Shown here: positions 26,801-36,031 of the stretch, one piece after another
Position numbering within the stretch: position 1 is the first letter of the stretch
Layout of the letters: the number at the start of each line of letters is the position of its first letter
NCBI RefSeq assembly: GCF_030913655.1
Contig: NZ_CP133189.1
Coordinates: 3,524,001 to 3,588,000, forward strand
DNA from: Clostridium sp. MB40-C1
GTDB lineage: Bacteria > Bacillota > Clostridia > Clostridiales > Clostridiaceae
Direction: 5' to 3'
DNA length: 64,000 nucleotides
Notes under the pieces: model-generated
What the model was told of the DNA's origin: nothing
The model's database searches: none
The model's input: only the letters and a program-made list of their open reading frames with translations
Translations under genes and position numbers: made by a program

Positions 26801-27129
26801 GTTTTTGCCCCCTTTTTATAATTTAAGAATAATTAGTTAATAAATAAGAATCTAAATCTTAAAAATAGTGCCCCAAGAATAATCTAATATCTTGATTATT
26901 GAAGTTAAGTATAAACTAAATTTCATATTTTTAAAAGTAGATTTTATTTATAATTTGGTCAATTCAATGGAGGAGATATATAACGAATAATTAATAATAT
27001 TTAGTGAAATTTTATAGTTTATGAGATTGCATGTAAAGATTATATAAATATTTAAGGTTGCATATATTTGCTTATAGACTTAACATAGCCATGCTATAAT
27101 ATAAATTATATAAGATTAAAGGAGAATTG
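26801..27129. other. Divergent intergenic region lctD / unknown gene
   Basis: About 330 bp with no ORF. An extended -10 box, TGCTATAAT (27092-27100), lies 30 nt before the unknown gene at 27130 and is its likely promoter. I found no clear operator for the lct operon in the other half. Confidence 0.5.
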
Positions 27130-27792
27130 ATGATGGATAATTTGGAAAAGTATACAACATATAGAGAGTGCCAAAGAATATTAGTGGCTACAAAGATAAT
27201 ACCTTACATAAATGCAAATATTAAAGAAAATGTGGTTCTCAATTCAGCAAGAATACTTGGTATGTTAGATGAAAGAGGAAACATAGTTCCAAGAGAAGAG
27301 AGAGAGATGACTTATTTATTGGATTTTACTATCCATGAATACAAGATTAATGGAAAAAGTATGATCCAAATTTATAGAGAAAATGTACAATCAGAAAATG
27401 AATTGGAAGAAGTTATACTTGAAGCATTAGAAAAGTCATATGTATCTTTATTTAGAGTTGTAAATATATCTACTTCAAAGAATTTAGTGTTTTTAAAAGA
27501 TGTATTTAATAATGTTAAGAATGTAAGACTTACAGATATAAATTGTAGTCAAACAGGAAATACAGAAACTTTACTTTTTACAAGAGTTCTTCCTTTTAAA
27601 GAATTTAATATGACATCAGGAATGGTAGGAGCTTTTCAAAGTGTTTTAGAGAATAGATTAGTAAGGGAGTTTAATGAATTTAATAAGGAATTAAAAGAAA
27701 AATATAAATATGATAGTGAATCTACAAGAATGTTAATAAGTTTCTTTCACTTTAATAGAGAATCCAATATAGTAATGGAGTATGACTGGTAG
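27130..27792 (+). CDS. Unknown 220-residue cytoplasmic protein
   Basis: The first ATG (27130) follows AAAGGAG by 5-6 nt. The next codon is also ATG and fits the spacing at least as well. An in-frame TTG one codon earlier is ignored. The protein is soluble, without signal, cysteine motifs or recognisable catalytic residues. It mixes helix and strand, with an acidic middle and a basic C-terminal helix (NRLVREFNEFNKELKEKYKYD). I do not recognise the family. It stands alone between the lct operon and a phosphodiesterase gene. Confidence 0.7.
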   Translation: MMDNLEKYTTYRECQRILVATKIIPYINANIKENVVLNSARILGMLDERGNIVPREEREMTYLLDFTIHEYKINGKSMIQIYRENVQSENELEEVILEALEKSYVSLFRVVNISTSKNLVFLKDVFNNVKNVRLTDINCSQTGNTETLLFTRVLPFKEFNMTSGMVGAFQSVLENRLVREFNEFNKELKEKYKYDSESTRMLISFFHFNRESNIVMEYDW

Positions 27793-27962
27793 TTACTAAT
27801 ACTCAGGTGTCAGCAATCCAGTAATTATTAATCAGTAACTAGATGCCAGTAACCAGGTGCTAGGAATTGAGAAAGATTGAAAGTCGCTAGTCACTAATTC
27901 TTAAAAGCGTAGCGAAAGTTTTTAGATAAATCAATTAGAGACTAGCTATTAGTGATTAAAAA

Positions 27963-28697
27963 TTAGGATAGTAATTTACTTAGTTTGTCAGGATAATTTG
28001 TTATTATACCATTTACATGGTTATTTATAAAAAATTTCATATGATTTTCTTCATTTACAGTAAAAGTATTTATTTTAATACCAGATTCCTTTATGCTTTT
28101 TATTATTGAGGAGTTATTAATGGCATAGAAATAAGGATGAAGGGCATCAGCATCTAAGTGTTTAGCATATTTTTCAGGCTCATATAAACCTGCCTTATAT
28201 AATGCACCTATTGGGATCTCCTTTGAAATTTCTTTACATTTTTTCAAACAATAGTGATTAAAGCTGGAGAGTATAACTTTATTTTGCATATCATATTTAT
28301 AGATCATATCTATTACTTTTGATTCAATTTTATTATATAAAACTATATTATTTTTAAGTTCAATGTTTAGTTTTATATCTTTGTCTTTTAAAAACTCTAT
28401 CAATTCTTCTAAAGACGGGATTTTTAAATAATTATAGTCTTTTCTAAACCATGAACCAGCATCTAATTTTCTAAGCTGGGTGTAGGTATAGTCTTTAACA
28501 AGCCCATGTCCATTAGTTGTTCTATTAACTAATTCATCATGAAGAACAATTAAAACGCCATCACTAGTCATTTGTACATCTGTCTCAATACCTGTAGCAT
28601 TTAGATTTAAGGCTTTTTCAAAAGCAAGCATAGTGTTTTCAGGGAAGTATCCACTAGCGCCTCTATGTGCATAGTTTATTATCATATTATCATTCAC
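27963..28697 (-). CDS. Glycerophosphodiester phosphodiesterase
   Basis: 244 residues, GDPD TIM-barrel family (PF03009). The catalytic start YAHRGASGYFPENT (His-Arg-Gly), the metal ligands GIETDVQ and the second His in VLHDELVNRTTNG are all present. It lacks a signal peptide, so it is the cytoplasmic UgpQ/YqiK type that hydrolyses glycerophosphodiesters to glycerol-3-phosphate and an alcohol. AAGGAG lies immediately before the first ATG (28697) and 11 nt before a second (28685), so the true start may be the second. Single gene. Confidence 0.92.
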   Translation of the reverse strand: MNDNMIINYAHRGASGYFPENTMLAFEKALNLNATGIETDVQMTSDGVLIVLHDELVNRTTNGHGLVKDYTYTQLRKLDAGSWFRKDYNYLKIPSLEELIEFLKDKDIKLNIELKNNIVLYNKIESKVIDMIYKYDMQNKVILSSFNHYCLKKCKEISKEIPIGALYKAGLYEPEKYAKHLDADALHPYFYAINNSSIIKSIKESGIKINTFTVNEENHMKFFINNHVNGIITNYPDKLSKLLS

Positions 28698-29048
28698 TCC
28701 TTATAAAAAATTAAATTTATATAATGGATATTTACTATATGTTATTAAATAATTTATTTTAGAAAAATATATACAGTTATAAATACAAGCTACTATTTTG
28801 GGGTTACCTTTAATTATGAATCCTTAATAATATGAAGATAGTAAAAATTATGAATTATTAGTGAAAAATATGATTAAATTATGATTTTTAAAATTAAAAA
28901 AAATTTAGTTTAGTTGGTTTGATTTAAAACTTTTTTATTAGCATTAAGACTATATTTTATTTATGATAATGGAATTATGGTAAAAAGTAGGTCTATGTAT
29001 TATAATGTTATTTGAAGTTTTTATACGAATGAAAAGAGGTAACTAAAA
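28698..29048. other. Divergent intergenic region, phosphodiesterase / EamA transporter
   Basis: About 350 bp of AT-rich DNA without ORF, repeat or stable hairpin. It must hold both promoters. I cannot place them with confidence. Confidence 0.4.
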
Positions 29049-29954
29049 ATGAAAAAAATCAACGGAGTTATTTATGCAATGTTATCTTCAGTTGCCTTTG
29101 GAATGAGTCCAATTTGGACTAAAGATGCTTGCAATAGAGGTACGAACTCTATAACAATGCTTTTATCTAGAGTCTCAATTACAGCAATTATATTGTTCAT
29201 ATATTTTTTGGTTAAGAAAGTAGATTTTAAAATAAATAAAAGGCAATTTATTAGTTTAGCATTTGTAAGTATTATAGGATATGCAAGTACAACAATTTGT
29301 TTGTTTTTATCTTATAATCATATATCAGTAGGGTTAGCTACGACTATGCATTTTGTTTATCCTGCTGTTGTTACAATTTTAATGTGCTTAATTTATAAGG
29401 AAAAAATACATTTTGTAAAAGTATTATCCATACTTCTTTCAATGGCTGGAATTTATTGTTTAATATATACTAAGAATATGAATGTTAGCTTTAAAGGAGC
29501 GTTTCTTGCAATTATTTCGGGTGTTTTTTATTCAATATATATTGTTGGAATTGATAAGGGCGGAATTAAAGAACTAGATGTTTTAGTTAGTACGTTTTAT
29601 GTAACTTTAATTACATCTATATGTGTTTTTATATTTGGACAATGTTCTGTTGGAATAAAGATAGTATATGATTATCGTGTGTTTATAGATGCTATGGGTG
29701 GAGCAGTTCTTTCAACACTATTGGCACTAGTTGCCTTTGTAAAGGGAATTAAAGTTATTGGTTCATCAAATGCATCGATACTAAGTACTTTTGAACCTAT
29801 TGTTAGTGTAATAATGGGAATAATGGTTTTGAATGAAAAAGTTAATTTATCTATAGTTATAGGAACTATATTAATAATTATTTCTGTAATAGTTCTTACA
29901 GTCTCAGAAAAAATTAAACAAAAAAATTATGATCTGAACAATAATTCATTTTAG
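29049..29954 (+). CDS. EamA/DMT family transporter
   Basis: 301 residues with ten predicted helices in two EamA repeats. The first begins MKKINGVIYAMLSSVAFGMSPIWTKDA. The second contains SILSTFEPIVSVIMGIMVLNEKV, the usual end-of-repeat motif. It is only distantly similar to the EamA protein at 11648. AGAGGTAAC precedes the ATG. Substrate unknown. Monocistronic with a strong terminator. Confidence 0.87.
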   Translation: MKKINGVIYAMLSSVAFGMSPIWTKDACNRGTNSITMLLSRVSITAIILFIYFLVKKVDFKINKRQFISLAFVSIIGYASTTICLFLSYNHISVGLATTMHFVYPAVVTILMCLIYKEKIHFVKVLSILLSMAGIYCLIYTKNMNVSFKGAFLAIISGVFYSIYIVGIDKGGIKELDVLVSTFYVTLITSICVFIFGQCSVGIKIVYDYRVFIDAMGGAVLSTLLALVAFVKGIKVIGSSNASILSTFEPIVSVIMGIMVLNEKVNLSIVIGTILIIISVIVLTVSEKIKQKNYDLNNNSF

Positions 29955-29955
29955 T

Positions 29956-30008
29956 AAAATAACTATAAAATTTTAAATACAAGTTACTATTTTATAGTTA
30001 TTTTTGCT
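29956..30008 (+). terminator. Terminator after the second EamA gene
   Basis: A perfect 16-bp stem (29956-29971 with 29989-30004) has its T-run (TTATTTTT) at the 3' end. Confidence 0.85.
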
Positions 30009-30127
30009 TATGTATTGTGAGACAATCTAGATACAGTATGGTTTACTTTCCTATTTTTATTTTCTGTATAGTTTTGAGATATACCACTAATAATAATAAT
30101 GTAAAATACTAATTAAGAGGTGGTAGC

Positions 30128-30310
30128 ATGGAAAGCAATTTAAAAAACATTAGATTAGAAAATGGAGCAAAGATAGAGGAGATAGCTGAACTTTTAGATA
30201 TATCAGTAGATGAATATATAGATAAGGAAGATGGAATAATTTCATTAACTAATGGAGAAAAAAAACTTCTGTCAGAGTACTATGATACAACACAAGAAAG
30301 TTTAACTTAA
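30128..30310 (+). CDS. Small HTH (XRE-like) protein
   Basis: 60 residues: NLKNIRLENGAKIEEIAELLDISVDEYIDKE reads as the first half of an HTH_3 domain, including the helix-turn-helix, and a short acidic tail ends the protein. Normal XRE domains need about 55-60 residues, so the domain is just complete. AGAGGTGGTAGC precedes the ATG. It may be a free-standing DNA-binding protein or a remnant. Neither target nor partner is apparent. Confidence 0.7.
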   Translation: MESNLKNIRLENGAKIEEIAELLDISVDEYIDKEDGIISLTNGEKKLLSEYYDTTQESLT

Positions 30311-30455
30311 TATAGTAAAATTTCCATAAAAGGACCATATTAACGAAACCTGGATATTATATTAAATGTCTATAAAGTTATGGTGCTTATAAAAGGAAAT
30401 AGGAAAAATAAAATAAATACCAATTAAGGAAATTGCATAATTTAAAATTCTTAAT

Positions 30456-30510
30456 GCTACATGCAAGTTTTGTTGTAAATGATAAACTTGTATGTAGCTA
30501 TGTAGTTTTT
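30456..30510 (+). terminator. Terminator-like hairpin before the TM1266-like gene
   Basis: GCTACATGCAAGTTT (30456-30470) pairs with 30484-30498 (one G-U), followed by TATGTAGTTTTT. It could terminate the small HTH gene 145 bp upstream or act as a leader hairpin. Confidence 0.6.
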
Positions 30511-30573
30511 GAATCATGTAATTTACTCAATTAAGAAAGATTTTAAGCTATATAAATAAAGGAGGAAAAAAGT

Positions 30574-30822
30574 ATGGAGTACATAATTATGGCTGTTGCC
30601 ATAGAACCTAGAAATATTAGTGCACCTAAAGTTCAAGAAGTGCTAACTAAACATGGATGTATAATAAAAGTTAGATTAGGCCTACATGATGTATTAGATA
30701 ATGAATGTTCTAAAAGAGGTTTAGTTTTATTACAACTTTCCGGAAAAAAGGAAGAAATAGAAACTTTAAGAAAAGATTTAGAGTCAATAGATGGAGTGAA
30801 AGTTAATATTATGACAGTATAA
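30574..30822 (+). CDS. TM1266-like [FeFe]-hydrogenase-associated putative regulator
   Basis: 82 residues with an ACT/NikR-C-terminal-like alpha/beta fold: YIIMAVAIEPRNISAPKVQEVLTKHG, then IKVRLGLHD and a C-terminal SGKKEEIETLRKDLESIDGVKV. This is the pattern of the 'iron-only hydrogenase system putative regulator' family, which often lies near hydrogenase or HydEFG genes. It has no DNA-binding domain, so it would act by ligand binding or protein contact. Strong AAGGAGG site. It lies 8.5 kb from the hnd operon in this window, with its own terminator. Confidence 0.75.
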   Translation: MEYIIMAVAIEPRNISAPKVQEVLTKHGCIIKVRLGLHDVLDNECSKRGLVLLQLSGKKEEIETLRKDLESIDGVKVNIMTV

Positions 30823-30880
30823 AGGCATACACAGTATTATAAGAGTATTAAAGAAAGTACACATAGGGTAATTTATCTAG

Positions 30881-30932
30881 AAAATAGCTTAAAGTATTAA
30901 CGAATTTAATATTTCAAGCTATTTTTATTTCT
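30881..30932 (+). terminator. Terminator after the TM1266-like gene
   Basis: A 19-bp stem with one mismatch (30881-30899 with 30907-30925) is followed by TATTTC. The 3' arm ends in TTTT. Confidence 0.8.
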
Positions 30933-31036
30933 AAGGCCTAGAGAATAAAACACTTAATAGTTATTAATAGATAAGGGCTAAGAGATTAGCAATTGCTCAA
31001 TTAATAATTGAAGTATTTTTATAAAAATATATTATA

Positions 31037-31065
31037 TTACATTACATTGTAAGGTATAGTATAAT
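31037..31065 (+). promoter_or_regulatory. Sigma-A-type promoter of the GH36 gene
   Basis: TTACAT (31037-31042), 17-bp spacer, TATAAT (31060-31065). Transcription would start about 40 nt before the ATG. Confidence 0.65.
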
Positions 31066-31108
31066 ATATGTGTAAGCTTTTTACATTATAGTTAAAGGAT
31101 GTGTGGAT

Positions 31109-33112
31109 ATGAATATAAATAGCATATATTTATCCTATCATGTAAATGATGTGCTAAAAGAGATAACTCTTAATTTTCTAGAATCTGTTGAAAATGATGA
31201 TATTAAATTTGTTCCACTAGCTTCTGAATTTGAAAATGGATACATACTTGAAGTGAAAGTTATAAGTAAAAAGAAAATAATATTAGATGACTTTACAATA
31301 GAATACTCCATAAATATAAAAAATAGTAATATGCTTGTAAATGGATATCAAAGTTGGACGGAAAGTATGGAAATGACAAAGAATGACGAGTTGAAAAGCT
31401 TAAATCCTATAATTAATGGTATAATGGAGCCCCATGGAGACTACTCTTTTTATAAGTATAAAGGACAAAAAGGTGTATTACATTCTTATGCATTTACATA
31501 TTTTAGAGATATTAAAAAGCAAGTAAATGATGTGTTGTTTTTAGGTTCTTTAGATGAAAAATCAGGGTATACAATTTTTGAAGGAAACTTAAAAAATGAT
31601 AAATTAATAATAAAGAAAGATTGTTCTGGATATTTAATTGATGGTGAAAAAAGTATATTGAAAATTTATATAGAAAAATCAGAAGAAAATAAAGCTTGGG
31701 ATAAATATTCTTCTTTATTTGAGGAAAACAGAAAAAAATGTGATACGTGCGTTGGTTGGACAAGTTGGTACAATTACTATACGGATATTACACAAGACAT
31801 AATTTTAGAAAATTTAGAGAATATGGTTAGAGAAAGAATTCCTTTAGATGTGTTTCAAATAGATGATGGATATCAAAATGCATTGGGAGATTGGTTATTA
31901 ACAAATGAAAAATTTCCATTGGGCATGAATTTCTTAGCTTATAAAATTAAATCTTTTGGGTACAGACCAGGGATTTGGATTGCGCCTTTTATATGCAGTA
32001 AAGATTCTGAAATTTTTGAAAAACATAAAAATTGGATACTGAAGGACAATAAAGGTAAGTACGTTGTTGGAGGATGGAATTCTAAGTGGGGTGGAAAATT
32101 TTACACACTAGATTTCTATAATATAGAGGTTAGAGAATACTTAGCAAAAGTTTTTCATACTGTAATAAATATTTGGGGTTATGAGGTATTAAAGCTTGAT
32201 TTTTTATATGCTGTAGCGATTATACCTAGAAATGGAAAAACTAGAGGAGCTATTATGCAGGATGCTTTGGATTTTTTAAGTGATATTATAGGGAATAAAT
32301 GGATAATTGGATCGGGAGTTCCAATAGGAAGTGCGTTTAATAAAGTGGATTATTGTAGAGTAGGTGCAGATACATCTATTTATTGGGAAAACAATAAGCA
32401 AAAATTTTTAAAATATAGAGAGCGAGTTTCATCTATATCGTCTATTCATAGTGCTATAGCTAGATGTAAGCTAAATAATAGAGTGTTTAATAATAATCCT
32501 GATGCTTTTATTTTGAGAAAGGAAAATAATAAATTAAATGATGAGCAAAAGTATACATTGTTTGTATTAAATAATGTATTAGGTAATTGTTTGTTTTTTT
32601 CAGACAATGTAAAAGATTATGATAAAAATACTATGGAACTTTTAAAATCAATTTTCCCAAAGGTGAAGATTAAGATAAATTATATAAAAAATAAAAAAGA
32701 AGTTTATGAATTTTATGTTTCTGCAAATGATAGGGAATATATTATATTATCCAATCTATCTAATTCTCAAGCTAAAGTTAAGATTCCAGAGGGTGAGTAT
32801 TTTAACAAAACAGAATTTGTTATTAAAGGAAATTCAACCATGAAATTAAAGCCCTATGAAACAAAGTGCTATTATAAAATTAAACAAAAAAAAGATTTTT
32901 ATTTGATAGGTACAACAGGGCACTTATTTTCAGGTAGCGAGATTGAGCTATTAGAGTTAACAGAAGAAGGAATAAACATAAAAATAAAAGATAAGTTTAT
33001 AAATAAGAGTGATGTATATATTAAAGTTTTGAAAGATAATGTAAATATATTTGTAGATGGGAAAAAATGTACCAAAGTAAATAAAAAAGGATATACTATT
33101 ATAAGAATATAA
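31109..33112 (+). CDS. GH36-type alpha-galactosidase (melibiase-like), cytoplasmic
   Basis: 667 residues from the ATG at 31109. An in-frame GTG at 31103 sits too close to the AAAGGAT site. An N-terminal beta-rich domain (1-200) is followed by the catalytic TIM barrel (about 205-500) and a C-terminal beta domain. The barrel has VGWTSWYNYY, FQIDDGYQ, GYRPGIWIAPF and LKLDFLYA, whose Asp is the expected nucleophile. DYCRVGADTSIYW contains the expected acid/base Asp. No signal peptide, so it acts on imported galactosides. No sugar transporter or regulator lies beside it, and the exact substrate is open. Confidence 0.87.
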   Translation: MNINSIYLSYHVNDVLKEITLNFLESVENDDIKFVPLASEFENGYILEVKVISKKKIILDDFTIEYSINIKNSNMLVNGYQSWTESMEMTKNDELKSLNPIINGIMEPHGDYSFYKYKGQKGVLHSYAFTYFRDIKKQVNDVLFLGSLDEKSGYTIFEGNLKNDKLIIKKDCSGYLIDGEKSILKIYIEKSEENKAWDKYSSLFEENRKKCDTCVGWTSWYNYYTDITQDIILENLENMVRERIPLDVFQIDDGYQNALGDWLLTNEKFPLGMNFLAYKIKSFGYRPGIWIAPFICSKDSEIFEKHKNWILKDNKGKYVVGGWNSKWGGKFYTLDFYNIEVREYLAKVFHTVINIWGYEVLKLDFLYAVAIIPRNGKTRGAIMQDALDFLSDIIGNKWIIGSGVPIGSAFNKVDYCRVGADTSIYWENNKQKFLKYRERVSSISSIHSAIARCKLNNRVFNNNPDAFILRKENNKLNDEQKYTLFVLNNVLGNCLFFSDNVKDYDKNTMELLKSIFPKVKIKINYIKNKKEVYEFYVSANDREYIILSNLSNSQAKVKIPEGEYFNKTEFVIKGNSTMKLKPYETKCYYKIKQKKDFYLIGTTGHLFSGSEIELLELTEEGINIKIKDKFINKSDVYIKVLKDNVNIFVDGKKCTKVNKKGYTIIRI

Positions 33113-33142
33113 CATATGTTTATAGATTTAATGTAGTGTAGT

Positions 33143-33300
33143 AATAAACCACAGTTTTATCCGATGGCTACCGTTATTAATACTCCATTCCTTAATAGGT
33201 TGGAGATAAGTGGCGCTACGAACCTGGATAATGGTTTCTAAGCTTCATGTAGAGTTTAAAACTTTATATGAAACTTAGAATCCTATTTATGTGGTTTATT
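33143..33300. ncRNA. Structured intergenic element, copy B (candidate ncRNA or leader)
   Basis: 158 nt closed by a perfect 11-bp stem, AATAAACCACA (33143-33153) with 33290-33300, followed by TTTTTT on the plus strand. Inside, TTATCC (33157-33162) pairs with GGATAA (33226-33231), an ACTCCA/TGGAG hairpin lies between them, and a TTCTAAG.../...CTTAGAA hairpin follows. Blocks shared with copy A at 11311-11498 are TTATCC-ATG-CTA, AATACTCC, GGAG, GCG-TACG and CCTGGATAA-GGTTT. The T-run after the closing stem would let it end transcription on the plus strand. The family is unknown to me. Confidence 0.6.
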
Positions 33301-33502
33301 TTTTTATAAAAATCAAGGCATAAAGTATTGTACTATGGTAAAGATGTTATATTCTAAGATAAGACTAGCAAATATAACTGTAAAATATAGAAATTCGAAT
33401 TAAAAAAGAATAAATATAGTATATATAATAAATGTAGTGTAATGGTATTTATAACAATTACAAAATGGATGGATAAATTATGTACTTTTTTCAAAAAAAA
33501 CA

Positions 33503-33531
33503 TTGATTTTTAAAAATTGTACTAGTATAAT
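33503..33531 (+). promoter_or_regulatory. Sigma-A-type promoter of the regulator-potABCD operon
   Basis: TTGATT (33503-33508), 17-bp spacer, TATAAT (33526-33531), about 70 nt before the first ATG. Confidence 0.75.
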
Positions 33532-33601
33532 AATTGAAGTGAAAGTTTAGTAATTATAAACTTTACGTTTAGTATAATGGTTAAACAAGAAGGGTGAAGT
33601 T

Positions 33602-34141
33602 ATGAATATAGGGGAAAAAATAAAGCGATTGAGAGTGGAAAAAGGTCTAACTCAAATTGAGTTAGCTAATAGATGTGAGTTGTCCAAGGGATTTATATCC
33701 CAAGTGGAAAGAGATCTGACCTCTCCTTCAATAGCGACTTTAGTAGATATATTAGAATGTCTTGGGACCAATCTCAAGGACTTTTTTAATGATGTAGAGG
33801 AAGAAAAAATAGTTTTTTCAAAAGATGAAATGTTTGAAACCATAGATGAAGAACTTAAATACAAACTTGAATGGGTAATACCAAATGCCCAAAAGAATAT
33901 GATGGAACCAATTTTATTAACCTTAGAAGAAGGTGGAAGATATAAAGAAGATGCACCTCATGAAGGAGAAGAATTTGGTTTTGTTTTATTGGGCAGTGTG
34001 TATATAGTATTGGGCAATAAAAGATATAAAGCTAAAAAAGGAGAAAGTTTTTATTATAAATCAAGAGCTAATCATTATGTTGCCAATGCGGGAAAGAGTA
34101 CTGCTAAAATATTGTGGATTAGTACACCACCATATTTTTAA
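33602..34141 (+). CDS. XRE-cupin transcriptional regulator (PuuR-like)
   Basis: 179 residues. An N-terminal HTH_3 (about 7-61: LRVEKGLTQIELANRCELSKGFISQVER) is joined to a C-terminal cupin (about 105-177: EGGRYKEDAPHEGEEFGFVL... ending WISTPPYF). The architecture is that of PuuR/CopR-like regulators, which often sense polyamines or amino acids through the cupin. It is the first gene of the operon, 25 bp before potA, so it probably controls polyamine uptake and itself. AGAAGGGTGAAG precedes the ATG. Confidence 0.92.
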   Translation: MNIGEKIKRLRVEKGLTQIELANRCELSKGFISQVERDLTSPSIATLVDILECLGTNLKDFFNDVEEEKIVFSKDEMFETIDEELKYKLEWVIPNAQKNMMEPILLTLEEGGRYKEDAPHEGEEFGFVLLGSVYIVLGNKRYKAKKGESFYYKSRANHYVANAGKSTAKILWISTPPYF

Positions 34142-34166
34142 GATTTAGTTTTGTGAGGTGATATAG

Positions 34167-35210
34167 TTGGAAGAAAACATAATAAAATTAGAAAGCATAA
34201 GTAAAGAATATCATGGAGCTAATGTTTTAAAAAATATTAATCTTAATATCAGAAAAAATGAATTTTTGACATTGCTTGGTCCTAGTGGATGTGGAAAAAC
34301 AACTACTTTGAGGATACTAGGAGGTTTTGAAGAGGCTACTACAGGTAATATTTACTTTGAAGGTAAAGTTATCAATAATATACCTGCTTATAAAAGGCAA
34401 ATTAATACTGTTTTTCAAAAATACGCCTTATTCCCTCACATGAATATATTTGATAATATATCATTTGGGTTAAAAATAAAAAAAATGCCTAAAGATGAAA
34501 TAAAAACTAGGGTAAAAAGAATGCTTAGTTTAGTTGATTTAGAAGGCTATGAAAATAGAAGTATTGATTCTTTGAGTGGAGGGCAACAGCAGAGGATAGC
34601 TATAGCTAGAGCTCTAGTTAATGAGCCTAAAGTTTTATTATTGGATGAACCTTTAGGCGCGTTAGACTTAAAACTCAGAAAGGAAATGCAAATAGAACTA
34701 AAAGAAATGCAGCAACAATTAGGTATTACATTTATATATGTTACTCATGACCAAGAAGAAGCACTAACTATGTCAGATACTATAATTGTAATGGACAAAG
34801 GTGAAATACAACAGATAGGAACTCCAGAAGATATATATAATGAACCTAAAAATGCATTTGTAGCTAAGTTTATAGGAGAAAGTAATATTATTGATGGAGT
34901 AATGAAAGAAGATTTCCTTGTAGAGTTTTGTGACAAGGATTTTAAATGCATAGATAAGGGATTCGAAAAAAATGAGAATATAGATGTAGTAATAAGACCA
35001 GAGGATATTAAAATTGTAGATGCAGATAAAGGTATGATAAAAGGAGTAGTTGAGTCCCAAACTTTTAAGGGTGTTCACTATGAAATACTAGTCAAAGAAA
35101 ATGATAGATCATGGATAATTCATAATACTTTAAGCGCTGAGGTAGGACATGAAATAGGAATGGACATATACCCTCAAGATATTCATATTATGAAAAAGGT
35201 GCGTGGATAA
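34167..35210 (+). CDS. potA: Spermidine/putrescine ABC transporter ATPase
   Basis: 347 residues from a TTG start (GAGGTG ends 6 nt upstream; no ATG fits). ABC ATPase with Walker [10 protein letters not shown], the Q-loop region [13 protein letters not shown], signature LSGGQQQR, Walker B VLLLDEP and H-loop THDQEEA. A C-terminal TOBE domain (about 275-345) is typical of PotA/MalK. It energises polyamine import on the cytoplasmic side of the membrane. Order regulator-potA-potB-potC-potD, with tiny gaps or overlaps, supports one operon. Confidence 0.95.
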   Translation: MEENIIKLESISKEYHGANVLKNINLNIRKNEFLTLLGPSGCGKTTTLRILGGFEEATTGNIYFEGKVINNIPAYKRQINTVFQKYALFPHMNIFDNISFGLKIKKMPKDEIKTRVKRMLSLVDLEGYENRSIDSLSGGQQQRIAIARALVNEPKVLLLDEPLGALDLKLRKEMQIELKEMQQQLGITFIYVTHDQEEALTMSDTIIVMDKGEIQQIGTPEDIYNEPKNAFVAKFIGESNIIDGVMKEDFLVEFCDKDFKCIDKGFEKNENIDVVIRPEDIKIVDADKGMIKGVVESQTFKGVHYEILVKENDRSWIIHNTLSAEVGHEIGMDIYPQDIHIMKKVRG

Positions 35211-35212
35211 TT

Positions 35213-36031
35213 ATGAAAAAGTATGCTGCATACCCATATTTCATTTGGAGTCTTATATTTATACTATTCCCATTAGTATTAATAGTTGGTTTTAGTATAA
35301 CTAACTATGATGGAGGATTAGTATTTACATTAGATAATTTTAAAAGGCTTATGGCCCCAGTATATATTAAGGTTTTTATAAGGTCAATAAACCTTGCTTT
35401 ATTGTCAACAGTAATATGTTTAATTGTAGGATATCCAATGGCAATGATTTTGGCTAATTCAGATATAAAAAAGAGAAGTATAATGGTATTACTTTTTGTA
35501 GTTCCAATGTGGATGAATTTTTTACTTAGAACCTATGCTTGGATGTCTATATTAGGTAGGAATGGACTGATAAACTCAGCCTTAAAGGCAGCAGGATTAC
35601 CAAGTTTAAACTTGTTATATAATGATGGGGCTGTTGTTTTAGGAATGGTTTACAACTTTTTACCTTTTATGGTGTTGCCTATTTATACAGTATTAAGCAA
35701 AATAGATAAAAACTTAATAGAAGCGGCAGGAGATTTAGGAGCAAATAGGTTTATAACTTTTTCAAAGGTTATGTTCCCATTAAGTATGCCAGGAGTTATG
35801 TCAGGAATAACTATGGTATTTATGCCAGCAGTCAGTACTTTTGTAATATCTAGATTGCTAGGTGGTGGACAATATATGCTTATAGGAAACCTTGTAGAAC
35901 AACAATTTACAGTAGTAAATGATTGGCACTTTGGATCGGCGGTGTCTATATTAATGATGATTTTGATACTAGTTTCTATGGCTATAATGTCGAAATATGA
36001 TAAAGAAGAAAGTGGGGGTCAGCTATGGTAG
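35213..36031 (+). CDS. potB: Spermidine/putrescine ABC transporter permease PotB
   Basis: 272 residues, six membrane helices, MetI-type permease. The EAA loop that contacts PotA is EAAGDLGANRFITFSKVMFP. The start follows the potA stop by 2 nt, and its end overlaps potC by 7 nt. The N-terminal PYFIWSLIFILFPLVLIVGFS is typical of PotB. Confidence 0.94.
   Translation: MKKYAAYPYFIWSLIFILFPLVLIVGFSITNYDGGLVFTLDNFKRLMAPVYIKVFIRSINLALLSTVICLIVGYPMAMILANSDIKKRSIMVLLFVVPMWMNFLLRTYAWMSILGRNGLINSALKAAGLPSLNLLYNDGAVVLGMVYNFLPFMVLPIYTVLSKIDKNLIEAAGDLGANRFITFSKVMFPLSMPGVMSGITMVFMPAVSTFVISRLLGGGQYMLIGNLVEQQFTVVNDWHFGSAVSILMMILILVSMAIMSKYDKEESGGQLW

Noticed and set aside
27793-27962. Degenerate AGTAACTAGGTGCTA-like repeats between two genes
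   Set aside because: The copies are too diverged and short to define a unit. They look like ordinary clostridial spacer sequence, similar to that near 13230-13300.
33211-33240. Resemblance of the block around AACCTGGATAATGG in element B to part of a TPP riboswitch
   Set aside because: The other TPP landmarks (CTGAGA and the pyrophosphate helix) are absent, and copy A diverges at this block. No thiamine gene follows.
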